Below are positions 1 through 8,123 of a DNA stretch of 64,000 bases, in pieces; within the stretch, counting starts at the first letter, position 1; each line of letters opens with the position of its first letter. Under the pieces are notes generated by a model, which had not been told where the DNA came from, searched no databases, and saw nothing but the letters and a program-made list of their open reading frames with translations. Position numbers and translations under genes: made by a program. Location: the NCBI RefSeq assembly GCF_000964545.1, contig NZ_BBVD01000007.1, forward strand, positions 124,001 through 188,000. Reading direction: 5' to 3'. The stretch comes from Comamonas thiooxydans (lineage in GTDB: Bacteria > Pseudomonadota > Gammaproteobacteria > Burkholderiales > Burkholderiaceae_C).

Positions 1-1
1 A

Positions 2-616
2 GCCTGGGCGCAGCAGGAGCAGGCCTGGATCATCGAAGATGACTACGACAGCGAATTTCACTACGCCGGCAAGCCCATGGCCTGCGTGCAGGGGCTGGAT
101 CAGCACGAGCGCACGATCTATGTCGGCACCTTCACCAAATCGATGTTCCCTGGGCTACGCATAGGCTATATGGTGTTGCCGGCTTCGCTGGTCGCCCCCA
201 TGACGGTGGCGCGAACCTTGCTGGATGGACACAGCGCAGCGATTGCGCAATTGACGCTGGCGCGGTTCATCGAAGGCGGGCACCTGGGTGCGCATGTGCG
301 TACCATGCGCGCCGTCTATGCCGAGCGACGCGATGTGCTGGCGCGGCTGGTGCGCGAGCATCTGGGCGACTTCCTCGAGCCACGGGTGCCGGCGGGAGGC
401 ATGCAGATGCCTTGCACCCTGTTGCACGGCATTGCTGAACGCGCCGCCGTGGATAGCGCGCGCAGGGCGGACATAGACCTGCTCGGCTTGACGCAGCTGC
501 ATGCATCAAGCCCGCAACAGGCGGGTTTTCTCATGGGATTTGCCGCTCACACACCGCATGAGCTGGAAGTCGCCGCGAGGAAGTTGGCGCAGGTACTGCA
601 GGCGCTACGCCACTGA
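2..616 (+). CDS. MocR/PdxR-type regulator, C-terminal aminotransferase-like domain (5' truncated)
   Basis: The frame is open from the window edge, so the N-terminal GntR helix-turn-helix is outside the window and about 204 codons are visible. The fold-type I aminotransferase signature of MocR proteins is clear: WIIEDDYDSEFHY near the start, then GTFTKSMFPGLRIGY, whose Lys is expected to form the PLP Schiff base. Family members usually bind PLP and act as transcription factors rather than enzymes. The gene converges on bioF, with only 35 bp between the stops. Its target cannot be inferred because the upstream neighbour is missing. A true aminotransferase is less likely because the DDYDSEF motif is typical of MocR. 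Confidence 0.85.
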   Translation, partial: AWAQQEQAWIIEDDYDSEFHYAGKPMACVQGLDQHERTIYVGTFTKSMFPGLRIGYMVLPASLVAPMTVARTLLDGHSAAIAQLTLARFIEGGHLGAHVRTMRAVYAERRDVLARLVREHLGDFLEPRVPAGGMQMPCTLLHGIAERAAVDSARRADIDLLGLTQLHASSPQQAGFLMGFAAHTPHELEVAARKLAQVLQALRH

Positions 617-651
617 CAGCGACCGGCGCGCCAGCGCAAAACGGCCAGGCC

Positions 652-1848
652 TCAGCCGGCAAGCTCCTGCAGCGCCGCCAGCAATTGCTTCACATCGGCC
701 TCGGTATGCAGCGCCGACAAGGCAATACGCAGCCGCGCCGTGCCCACGGGCACGGTGGGAGGGCGAATCGCCGGCACCCACAGGCCATGGCGGCGCAACC
801 CCTCCATAAGGCCGAGCGCAGCGTCATTTCCGCCCACCACCAGTGCCTGCACGGCCGTGTCCGATGGCAAAAGCCGCCAGCCCTTGCCCTGCAACAAGGG
901 CTGCAGCCCCGCACGCAGCTGGGCAATCCGAGCCTGCAGCTGCTCGCGCAAAGCGCTCTGCTCCTCAATCAGTTGCAGACTGGTTTGCAATGCGCGCGCC
1001 AACATCGCAGGGGCGGCGGTCGCAAAGGTGTAGCTACGCGTTTTTTGCAGCAGCCATTCGATCAGCAGCGCATGTCCTGCAACAAAGGCCCCCGACACGC
1101 CAGCCGCCTTGCTCAGCGTGGCCATGTAAAGCACACGCGGCGAGGCCTTGACCCCTGTCAGCCCCGCAGCCGCCAGGCTGCCACGGCCTTGCGGGCCGAG
1201 TACGCCGAAGCCGTGGGCATCGTCCAGCAGCAGCAACGCGTCGTAGCGCTCGCACAGTGCCAGCAGCCCCTCGATATCTGCCACATTGCCATCCATGCTG
1301 AAGACGGCATCGCTCACCACCAGCTTGCGCTGCACCGGGCAAGCAGCCAGCAGCTGCTCCAAGGCAGCCAGATCGCCATGCTCGAAACGGTGGATCTGGG
1401 CACGCGACAGGCGACAGCCGTCGATCAGGCTGGCGTGGTTCAGAGCGTCAGAGAAAATGGCGTCGCCCGCCCCCACCAGCGCCGGGATGATGCTGGCGTT
1501 GGTGGCAAACCCGGCATAGAAGTAAAGCGCACGGGGCAGTTGCACAAAGCGGGCCAGTTCTTCCTCCAGCGCGGCATTGGCCGTGCTATGGCCGTTGACC
1601 ATTGGAGAGCCGCCCGAGCCCACACCGAAATCCTGCGCACCGGCGCAGGCCGCCTCAATCATGGCCGGGTGCTGTGCCAGCCCCAGATAGTCGTTGCTGC
1701 AGAACTGCAGCATGGGCTGCCCGTCGACCAGAATGCGCGCGCCTTGCAGGGGCGCTACGGTACGGCGGGTACGGCGCAGCGCGGCGGCGTCCAGGGCTGC
1801 CAGCTGCTGTGGAATATCCTGCAGCCAGAAATTGGAAGATGCGGTCAT
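652..1848 (-). CDS. bioF: 8-amino-7-oxononanoate synthase (BioF)
   Basis: This cytoplasmic PLP enzyme condenses pimeloyl-ACP/CoA with L-alanine in biotin synthesis. The 398-residue product shows the alpha-oxoamine synthase hallmarks FCSNDYLGLA near residue 55, LLLDDAHGFGVLG in the middle, and the PLP lysine in TLSKAAGVSGAF. I chose the ATG at 1848 because it overlaps the bioD stop as ATGA (1845-1848) and begins MTASSNFWLQ at normal family length. Longer in-frame starts at 1905 and 1854 would lie inside bioD. It is the last gene of bioA-bioD-bioF. Confidence 0.95.
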   Translation of the reverse strand: MTASSNFWLQDIPQQLAALDAAALRRTRRTVAPLQGARILVDGQPMLQFCSNDYLGLAQHPAMIEAACAGAQDFGVGSGGSPMVNGHSTANAALEEELARFVQLPRALYFYAGFATNASIIPALVGAGDAIFSDALNHASLIDGCRLSRAQIHRFEHGDLAALEQLLAACPVQRKLVVSDAVFSMDGNVADIEGLLALCERYDALLLLDDAHGFGVLGPQGRGSLAAAGLTGVKASPRVLYMATLSKAAGVSGAFVAGHALLIEWLLQKTRSYTFATAAPAMLARALQTSLQLIEEQSALREQLQARIAQLRAGLQPLLQGKGWRLLPSDTAVQALVVGGNDAALGLMEGLRRHGLWVPAIRPPTVPVGTARLRIALSALHTEADVKQLLAALQELAG

Positions 1849-2528
1849 TGCCATTCCTTGGGCAAGGAGAAATTGGTCAGGCGAGGATCGGGAGTGGCCT
1901 GCCACGGAATATCGGCCAGCAGCGGCGCGCCAAGCCGTCCCAGCTGGTTGCGCAGCCAGTCCATGTTTTCCTCAGGCACCAGCATCTGCGGCTCCACACG
2001 GCTTGCCACCCAGCCCGCCAGCGGCAAGCCGGCGGCGCGAATCGCCTCTGCGGTCAGCACCGCATGGTTCAGACAGCCGAGCTTGACTCCGACCACCAGC
2101 ACCACCGGCAGCTGCAGCGCCACGGCCAGATCGGCAATGCACAGAGTCTCGGACAGCGGCACGCGCCAGCCACCCGCGCCCTCGACCACCACGGCGTCGG
2201 CCTGCGCGGCCAGTTGTCGGTAGGCGTCGAGAATCGGCGCCAGCGTCACCTCCACGCCTGCGCGCCGGGCTGCAATATGCGGCGACATGGGGTCGGGCAG
2301 CAGCACGGGGTTGTCCAGCGCTGCCGGCACGGCCAGCGTGGAGGCCGCGCGCAAGGCCACCGTGTCTTCGTTGACCCAGCCGCCCTGCCCGTCGGGCTCG
2401 GCGCCTGCGGCCACGGCCTTCATGCCCACCACGCGCGAATGGTGGCCTGCCAGTGCGTGCAGCAGCGCGCAGCTGGCCAGGGTCTTGCCCACACCGGTAT
2501 CGGTGCCCGTGACGAAACAGCCGATCAT
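1845..2528 (-). CDS. bioD: ATP-dependent dethiobiotin synthetase (BioD)
   Basis: BioD closes the ureido ring of dethiobiotin from 7,8-diaminopelargonate, CO2 and ATP. The 227-residue protein opens with the P-loop GTDTGVGKT at residues 8-16 and carries VVEGAGGWRVPL, the usual second BioD signature, near residue 115. The start is fixed by an ATGA overlap with the bioA stop (2525-2528), and its own stop overlaps the bioF start in the same way. This implies translational coupling of bioA, bioD and bioF. Confidence 0.96.
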   Translation of the reverse strand: MIGCFVTGTDTGVGKTLASCALLHALAGHHSRVVGMKAVAAGAEPDGQGGWVNEDTVALRAASTLAVPAALDNPVLLPDPMSPHIAARRAGVEVTLAPILDAYRQLAAQADAVVVEGAGGWRVPLSETLCIADLAVALQLPVVLVVGVKLGCLNHAVLTAEAIRAAGLPLAGWVASRVEPQMLVPEENMDWLRNQLGRLGAPLLADIPWQATPDPRLTNFSLPKEWQ

Positions 2529-3868
2529 GCTTTTCCCTTCTTCGCGGCGAGCTCCGCTTCCTGCTGCAAAGTGGTATTCAACGCGGCCAGCGCCGCCTGA
2601 CCCAGGTGGGCGATATCGGTATCGTTCAGCACATAGGGCGGCATGCAGTACAGCGTGCGTCCTATGGGGCGCAGCAGCAGGCCCAGATCCAGAGCCGCCT
2701 GGTGGTAGCGCTGCGCAAAGTCCGGCAGGGAGGTATCGATGTCCCAGGCCCAGATCATTCCCTGCTGGCGCGCGTTGCTGACACGGGGGTGAGCATTCAG
2801 CCCGGCGAATGCAGCACTGATTTTCCGGGCTAGCTGCCGATTGGCAGCCAGCTGGTCCAGCTGCTCGAACAGCTCCAGCGTGGCCACGGCAGCGCGGCAG
2901 GCCAGGGGGTTGCCGGTATAGGAATGCGAATGCAGAAAGCCGCGAGCGGCATCGTCGTCATAAAAAGCGGCATAGACCGCGTCGGTGGTCAGCACGGCAG
3001 ACAAGGGCAGCGTGCCACCGGTCAGCCCTTTGGACAGGCAGATGAAGTCCGGCCTGATACCGGCCTGCTGGTAGGCAAACAGGCTGCCGGTGCGGCCAAA
3101 TCCCACGGCGATCTCGTCCACCACCAGATGCACTGAATAGCGGTCGCACAGCGCACGGGCCAGACGCAGATATTCGACATCGTGCATGGCCATGCCGGCG
3201 GCGCACTGCACCAGCGGCTCCAGAATCAGGGCAGCAGTCTCCTGGTGATGCGCCTGCAACCAGGACTCCAGACCCTCTGCTGCGCGGCGTGCCACATCGG
3301 CGGCGGTTTCGCCAGGCCGGGCCTGACGTGCATCAGGGCTGGGCACGGTGGCCGACAGACGCACCAGGGGGCCATAGGCATCGCGAAACAGCGCAATATC
3401 GGTGACCGACAGCGCGCCTACCGTCTCGCCGTGGTAGCCGCCAGCCAGGCCCACGAAGCGGTGCTTGGCAGGATGCCCCTGGTTGCGCCAGTAATGGGCG
3501 CTCATCTTCAGCGCGATCTCGGTGGCCGAAGCGCCGTCACTGCCATAGAACGCATGGCCCAGGCCGGTCAGGCCGGCCAGGCGCTCGGACAGCTCGACCA
3601 CGGGGGCATGGGTGAAGCCGGCCAGCATCACATGATCGAGCTTGCACATCTGCTCGGTCAGCGCCGCCCGGATATGCGGATGCGAGTGACCGAACAGATT
3701 GACCCACCAGGAACTGATGCCGTCCAGATAACGGCGGCCCTCGGTGTCCACCAGCCAGGGCCCGGTGGCGTGATCAATGGCAATCGGCGGCGCGGCTTCG
3801 TGCCGCTTCATCTGGGTGCAGGGATGCCAGACATGGCGCACGCTGCGGCTGGCAAGACTGTGTTCCAT
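2525..3868 (-). CDS. bioA: Adenosylmethionine-8-amino-7-oxononanoate aminotransferase (BioA)
   Basis: BioA is a class III PLP aminotransferase that makes 7,8-diaminopelargonate, using S-adenosylmethionine as amino donor in most species. The 447-residue product has RHVWHPCTQMKRHE at the N-terminus (the BioA substrate-site signature), VVDEIAVGFGRTG, and the PLP lysine in CLSKGLTGGTLPL. I chose the ATG at 3868 because CAGGAG lies 7 bases upstream and the protein then starts as BioA proteins do. The in-frame extension to 3952 has no family resemblance. A hairpin separates it from bioB, 131 bp upstream. Confidence 0.95.
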   Translation of the reverse strand: MEHSLASRSVRHVWHPCTQMKRHEAAPPIAIDHATGPWLVDTEGRRYLDGISSWWVNLFGHSHPHIRAALTEQMCKLDHVMLAGFTHAPVVELSERLAGLTGLGHAFYGSDGASATEIALKMSAHYWRNQGHPAKHRFVGLAGGYHGETVGALSVTDIALFRDAYGPLVRLSATVPSPDARQARPGETAADVARRAAEGLESWLQAHHQETAALILEPLVQCAAGMAMHDVEYLRLARALCDRYSVHLVVDEIAVGFGRTGSLFAYQQAGIRPDFICLSKGLTGGTLPLSAVLTTDAVYAAFYDDDAARGFLHSHSYTGNPLACRAAVATLELFEQLDQLAANRQLARKISAAFAGLNAHPRVSNARQQGMIWAWDIDTSLPDFAQRYHQAALDLGLLLRPIGRTLYCMPPYVLNDTDIAHLGQAALAALNTTLQQEAELAAKKGKA

Positions 3869-3961
3869 CAAAAACTCCTGAGGCGAATCACCCGCCTTGT
3901 CAAAACGCAGGCGCAGCGCGGCCTGGCCCGCACCAGAGGCAGGGCCATGCAATTTGCAATG

Positions 3962-3987
3962 AGAAAGCCCCGGCGCGACGGCCGGGG
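3962..3987 (-). terminator. Hairpin terminator or attenuator between bioB and bioA
   Basis: Just after the bioB stop, the minus strand reads CCCCGGC, a 6-base loop, GCCGGGG, then CTTTCTC. The 7-bp all-GC stem (arms 3968-3974 and 3981-3987) with a short U-rich tail looks like an intrinsic terminator. It would let bioB and bioADF be expressed unequally, or end the bioB message if bioA has its own promoter in 3869-3960. Confidence 0.55.
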
Positions 3988-3999
3988 AAGATTCAGGGA

Positions 4000-5073
4000 T
4001 CAGCTTGCTGCCGATGCCCCCAGCCCCTTGAGGCCCAGCTTGCGCATCAAGGTGGTATCGGCCTCCACATCTGGATTGCCGGTCACCAGCAGCTTGTCAC
4101 CGTAGAAGATGGAATTGGCTCCCGCCATGAAGCACAGGGTCTGCACGGCCTCGCCCAGTTGCTGGCGGCCCGCCGACAGGCGCACGCGAGCCTTGGGCAT
4201 GGTGATGCGCGCCACGGCGATCACACGGACAAAGTCCAGCGGATCCACCGGCTCGCTGTCGGCCAGCGGCGTGCCGGGCACGGGCACCAGGCTGTTGATG
4301 GGCACGGACTCGGGGTAGGGCTCCATGTTCGCGAGCTGGGCAATCAGGCCGGCACGGTGGACCTCGGTCTCGCCCATGCCGATGATGCCGCCGCAGCAGA
4401 CGCTGATGCCCGCATCGCGCACGGCAGCCAGCGTGTCCAGCCTATCCTGGTACTGGCGCGTGCTGACCACATCCTTGTAGTACTCGGGCGCGGTGTCGAG
4501 GTTGTGGTTGTAGTAGTCGAGACCCGCATCGCGCAGCGATGCGGCCTGGTGGGGCTGCAGCATACCCAGCGTGGCGCAGGTCTGCATGCCCAGTCCCTTC
4601 ACGGCACCGATCAGCTCGTTCATCTTCTCGATGTCGCGGTCCTTGGGCGCACGCCAGGCAGCGCCCATGCAAAAGCGGGTGGCTCCGGCATCCTGGGCCG
4701 CCTTGGCGGCGCGGGTGACCTCCTCCACGCTCATCAGCTTCTCGGCCTTCACGCCCGTATCGAACTCGGCCGACTGCGGGCAATAGCCGCAGTTCTCGGG
4801 GCAGCCGCCGGTCTTGACGGACAGCAGGGTCGCCAGCTCGATCTCGCCTGCAGGCCAGTTCTCACGGTGCACGCTCTGAGCACGGTGCAACAAGTCCAGA
4901 AAAGGCAGGTCCAGCAAGGACTGCACTGCCTCCACGGGCCAGCGCTGCGCTTCGGGAGCCGCGACGGGCTTGGCCGGCGCATGCCAGTGCATGGTCTGGC
5001 TGCCGCAGGCAGCGGCTTGCTGCGCGTCGGCGGCGCGCACTGGGTTGTCTTGCTCGGGCACGGAATAGGACAT
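4000..5073 (-). CDS. bioB: Biotin synthase (BioB)
   Basis: This radical-SAM enzyme inserts sulfur into dethiobiotin. Its 357 residues include CPENCGYCPQS with the [4Fe-4S]-binding C91, C95 and C98, then FCMGAAWR and the YYNHNLDT substrate-region motif, all diagnostic of BioB. The ATG at 5073 follows GAGGAGAG at a normal distance. The N-terminus has an extra stretch of about 45 residues compared with short BioB proteins, which I have not assigned. It leads the biotin block, and no bioC or bioH is in view. Confidence 0.97.
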   Translation of the reverse strand: MSYSVPEQDNPVRAADAQQAAACGSQTMHWHAPAKPVAAPEAQRWPVEAVQSLLDLPFLDLLHRAQSVHRENWPAGEIELATLLSVKTGGCPENCGYCPQSAEFDTGVKAEKLMSVEEVTRAAKAAQDAGATRFCMGAAWRAPKDRDIEKMNELIGAVKGLGMQTCATLGMLQPHQAASLRDAGLDYYNHNLDTAPEYYKDVVSTRQYQDRLDTLAAVRDAGISVCCGGIIGMGETEVHRAGLIAQLANMEPYPESVPINSLVPVPGTPLADSEPVDPLDFVRVIAVARITMPKARVRLSAGRQQLGEAVQTLCFMAGANSIFYGDKLLVTGNPDVEADTTLMRKLGLKGLGASAAS

Positions 5074-5537
5074 CGCGGTCTCTCCTCAATCGGGGGAATG
5101 CCGCGCATTTTGGGCAAAAAAATCAAGGATTTACAGAGCCCGCATGCAAATAGTTGCTCACCAAAGAGTTGCAACAAGAAGCGCTATTTTTGAGCGCTAT
5201 TTCAATGCATTTGACAGATTTTCAGCACTCATTAAAAACAGCCAGCCATAACTTCTGCCAAATTGAGCTCTTGTGCACTCAATTAAGTGGAACACACCAG
5301 ATTCAGACCTTGGATTTCAACGAGGAAGAGCGTAGATATCGGCAAAAAACACGGTTTTTGGCGATTTTTACCCGGACAAGGCCTGGATCAGGGCCAGAAA
5401 CGGTGCTGTACCGCCCGTGCAAAGGCGGACAAACACCCCAAACTGGCGGATTTAATTCCCTCAACTCTTGTTGGACATTCGCACCGGGCGCAAAAAAGCC
5501 GCAGCAAGGCTGCGGCTGTGGGGCTGGAGGCCTGGGC
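5074..5537. other. 464-bp gene-free region between bioB and the porin
   Basis: No credible gene is visible and the AT content is clearly above that of the flanking genes. It should hold the bioB promoter, reading leftwards. Two pairs of direct repeats lie 80-130 bp before bioB: AGTTGC at 5152-5157 and 5167-5172, and AGCGCTATTT at 5180-5189 and 5193-5202 (13-bp period). I find no BirA-type operator with TTGTAAACC and GGTTTACAA halves. The porin terminator occupies the far end (5492-5517). Confidence 0.6.
5492..5517 (-). terminator. Rho-independent terminator of the porin gene
   Basis: Twenty bases after the porin stop, the minus strand gives AGCCGCAG, loop CCTTG, CTGCGGCT, then TTTTTG. The 8-bp perfect stem with an immediate U-tract is a textbook intrinsic terminator. 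Confidence 0.9.
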
Positions 5538-6533
5538 TTAGAAGGCGTGAGCCATGCCCACGCCGAACGAAGTTCCCGAGTCCGCGCCGTACTCGTAGCT
5601 CTTGCGCCCCAGGCTGGCATAGAGCGTGGTGCGCTTGGACAGCGCGTAGTCGGCGCCCAGAGAGTAGAAATGATTGGTCTGCTCCTGCATGCGCTGGCGT
5701 CCATAACCGGCCTTCAGCGTGGTCTGTCCCATCTGATAGGTAGCGCCCAACGTCACGGCCTTGGCCGAGAGTGCCGTCTGTGCCACGCGCGAATAGTCCC
5801 AGGCGGCCATCACGGCGGCTGCGCCAAAGCGGTATTTGCCAGCCACGAAAGTGTCCTTGTCACCGCTGCCGTTGCGCTCGAAGGCCAGCATCCCGCTCAG
5901 GCTGTCCGAGTCGTAGTTGAGAGAGGCCGAATAACCGCGCCCTTCGCGGCGCAAGGTCAGCGGTACCTCGGTGCGCTCCGGCGAGGCACTCAGATGCAGG
6001 GTGAAGCCGGCCACCGTGGGCGAGTCGTAGAAGATGCCATTGGCCATGCGCCCATACTCGGCCGTGCCGTTGTTGCTGTAGCGGTCGGTAGGCGTGAGGT
6101 AGTGCCACTGATACCAGGCGGGCGAGGAAATGCGGTTGAAATTGGCCCAGGGGTCGAACTTCCAGTCCTGCGACCACATGGCCGACAGGGCGCGGCCCAG
6201 GCGCAAGTGGCCAAAGCCGCCCTGCAAGCCCACCGTGGACTCGTCGTGCCAGAACGGCTTGCGGCCCTGATCCTCCAGACGCCCGGTATCGATATCGAAA
6301 CGTGCGCTCAGGCGGAAGGTGGCCTTGAGGCCACCGCCCAGGTCCTCCCAGCCGGCAATCGCAAGATTGCTGCGCTGAATCGTGCCGGCCTGCGCCGTGC
6401 CATCAAAGCCGCGATAGATGCCGCCGTCGATCAGACCGCCAATGCTGACGCTGGACGACTGGGCCGCAGCAGGCAGCACGGCAGACAAAAGAGTGAAACA
6501 TGTGGAACAAGCAATGCCAGTACGCAAGCGCAT
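5538..6533 (-). CDS. General outer-membrane porin (Porin_4/OmpC-like)
   Basis: This is a predicted trimeric beta-barrel porin for passive diffusion of small solutes. The 331 residues begin with a signal peptide ending ...LPAAAQ, then SSVSIGGLIDGGIYR, the first strand usual for betaproteobacterial porins, and end in the C-terminal phenylalanine GVGMAHAF needed for BAM recognition. Repeated aromatic-glycine strands such as ATFRLSARFDI and ASLNYDSDS fill the middle. AAGGAG lies about 10 bases before the ATG. It is monocistronic, with a strong terminator directly downstream. The substrate cannot be predicted. Confidence 0.93.
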   Translation of the reverse strand: MRLRTGIACSTCFTLLSAVLPAAAQSSSVSIGGLIDGGIYRGFDGTAQAGTIQRSNLAIAGWEDLGGGLKATFRLSARFDIDTGRLEDQGRKPFWHDESTVGLQGGFGHLRLGRALSAMWSQDWKFDPWANFNRISSPAWYQWHYLTPTDRYSNNGTAEYGRMANGIFYDSPTVAGFTLHLSASPERTEVPLTLRREGRGYSASLNYDSDSLSGMLAFERNGSGDKDTFVAGKYRFGAAAVMAAWDYSRVAQTALSAKAVTLGATYQMGQTTLKAGYGRQRMQEQTNHFYSLGADYALSKRTTLYASLGRKSYEYGADSGTSFGVGMAHAF

Positions 6534-6792
6534 GCCGGTGGTTCTCCTTGAATTGTGAAGTCACTGCCCCCCGCAGCCAGCTCTTGGCACAGCAGAAGAC
6601 GGAGAAGGTCGAAGACCTGTGAGATGAGGTGATGACAGGCAGTCAGGCCCTGCCTGATGCACTGAAGACAGCCGGAACATGGCTGGCAGCCTGGCTGCCA
6701 ATTCCGACCCGAGAAGCCTGCTCAAAAAGCAGGCAACGGGAAGCATTATGAAAGTGCGGCACGCGCAGAGTCCAGCCCTGCGTCAGCTTGGT
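6534..6792. promoter_or_regulatory. Porin upstream region with two hairpins
   Basis: This 259-bp stretch separates the porin from the next minus-strand gene. It holds two perfect 7-bp hairpins: TGGCAGC/GCTGCCA (6684-6700) and GCCTGCT/AGCAGGC (6716-6734). The second could end transcription from the upstream gene, though it lacks a good U-tract. The porin promoter is presumably nearer 6550-6650. I do not see a convincing -35/-10 pair. Confidence 0.4.
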
Positions 6793-7935
6793 TCAGCCGC
6801 TGCGCGCCACGCCGGAGGCGGCCCAGATGCGATTCATCTCGCTGCAGAACGGCTGGGCGCAGGGTGCCAGGCCCTGGTACTGGCAGCCTTCGGTCATGCA
6901 CAGATGCGAACGGTGCTCGCCGCTGCGGCGCGGCACAGGCAGGGCATTGGCAGCCTGGGCCGCGGCCATCATCAGCCAGGGATCGGACTTGTTCTGCAGC
7001 AGTTGCTGCACTTCCTGCGCCAGCGCCGGTGCGGGCATGGCCAGAGGCAGACCGGCCATCTGTACCGGCGTCGCCTGAGCGGAACTCGCCGTGACGGGCT
7101 GCAGCTCCAGCCACAGCAATGCGCTGGTAGCAAGTGTGCTGGTCGCCACCGACGACTGCGGCTGCACCACCAGAGCCAGAGGACCGCTGCTCAAGACACC
7201 CGGATCCGCCATGGGCAGGCGCAGGGCCGTCCCCGGCCCCTGGGCTGTCGGGATGCTTGCCGCACCCACAGCCTGCGCCCAGGCGGCGGGTACCTGCAAT
7301 GTCAGGGAAAAGCTGCGCTCGCCTTGCGGCGTGACCAGCGTGCCTTGCTGCACCAGCCAGTTCTGCAGCTGGGGCAGACGCGGTGCGACAGCGCCGCCAG
7401 CGGTTGCTGCCATGCCCTGCTGTGCCTGCTCCAGCGCCACGGCCGCCGTGGGCGACAGGGCCGCAGCCGTCTGCAAGGCCGAGCTGGGCGGCTGCACGCC
7501 AGACACCGCAGCCTGCGCCAAGGCCTGCATCAGCGCAACCGATCCTTGCTGGCCGGCCAGCAGTTGCAAGGGCTGGGCCTGTCCCTGCAGGCTGACCTGA
7601 ACCTGCGCGAGCAGGCTTTGCACAAACTGCTGCACGGCCGCTGGCAGGCCCTGGCTAGGCCAGCTTGCCGCAGGTGCACCGGGCTGGGCCTGCACCTGCA
7701 GTGCCAGCTGCGCAATCAGATGCTCAAAGGCCTGGAGCTTGAGGTTCTGCAAGGTTTGCGGCGACCACTGCACCATGCTGGTCGCCGGGGGCGCAGCTTG
7801 AGCAGCAGGCGGTTGCTGCGCTGCGGGAAGGTCCGAGACAGCGGCTGCAGCCACATTGCCGGCCTGCGCAGCCGCCTGGCCCGTGGGCACGGACACGGGC
7901 AGTACGGAGGCAACGGGTTGCAGTGGTGCAGTCAT
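6793..7935 (-). CDS. Ala/Gln-rich hypothetical protein with a C-terminal four-cysteine motif
   Basis: I do not recognise this 380-residue protein with confidence. The first 190 residues are low-complexity and rich in Ala, Gln, Val and Pro. A more ordered part follows (LPQLQNWLVQQGTL, then FSLTLQVPAAW), loosely recalling the layout of FliK-type hook-length proteins. The end carries C346, C351, C359 and C364 (C-x4-C-x7-C-x4-C), which could bind metal or form disulfides and is not a FliK feature. No signal peptide is seen. The start at 7935 lacks a clear ribosome binding site. No flagellar gene is nearby. Coding is supported by its length and its place on the same strand as its neighbours. Confidence 0.6.
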   Translation of the reverse strand: MTAPLQPVASVLPVSVPTGQAAAQAGNVAAAAVSDLPAAQQPPAAQAAPPATSMVQWSPQTLQNLKLQAFEHLIAQLALQVQAQPGAPAASWPSQGLPAAVQQFVQSLLAQVQVSLQGQAQPLQLLAGQQGSVALMQALAQAAVSGVQPPSSALQTAAALSPTAAVALEQAQQGMAATAGGAVAPRLPQLQNWLVQQGTLVTPQGERSFSLTLQVPAAWAQAVGAASIPTAQGPGTALRLPMADPGVLSSGPLALVVQPQSSVATSTLATSALLWLELQPVTASSAQATPVQMAGLPLAMPAPALAQEVQQLLQNKSDPWLMMAAAQAANALPVPRRSGEHRSHLCMTEGCQYQGLAPCAQPFCSEMNRIWAASGVARSG

Positions 7936-8123
7936 GCGGTCGTCGGTGGCGGGGCAGCAAAGCCGGAATCAGGGCATTGTGCCCGCCCCTGCGGATAAGC
8001 ATCGGAAAAAGAGCTGCCAATGCTTGCGGCTCAAGCACCAGGGCTGCCCGGATCGTGCCGGGGCCGCATGGTTCACACCGGCGATCCGAAGCGCGGGTCA
8101 GGGGCGAACCATTCCAGGCGGAA

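Noticed and set aside
685..2223. A 512-codon open frame antisense to bioF and bioD
   Set aside because: It runs opposite clear bio genes; GC-rich third positions keep the antisense frame open, and the translation has no recognisable domain.
5074..5200. A BirA-type biotin operator before bioB
   Set aside because: A single TGTAAAT-like half is visible on the minus strand near 5130, but no GGTTTACAA partner exists at the required distance.
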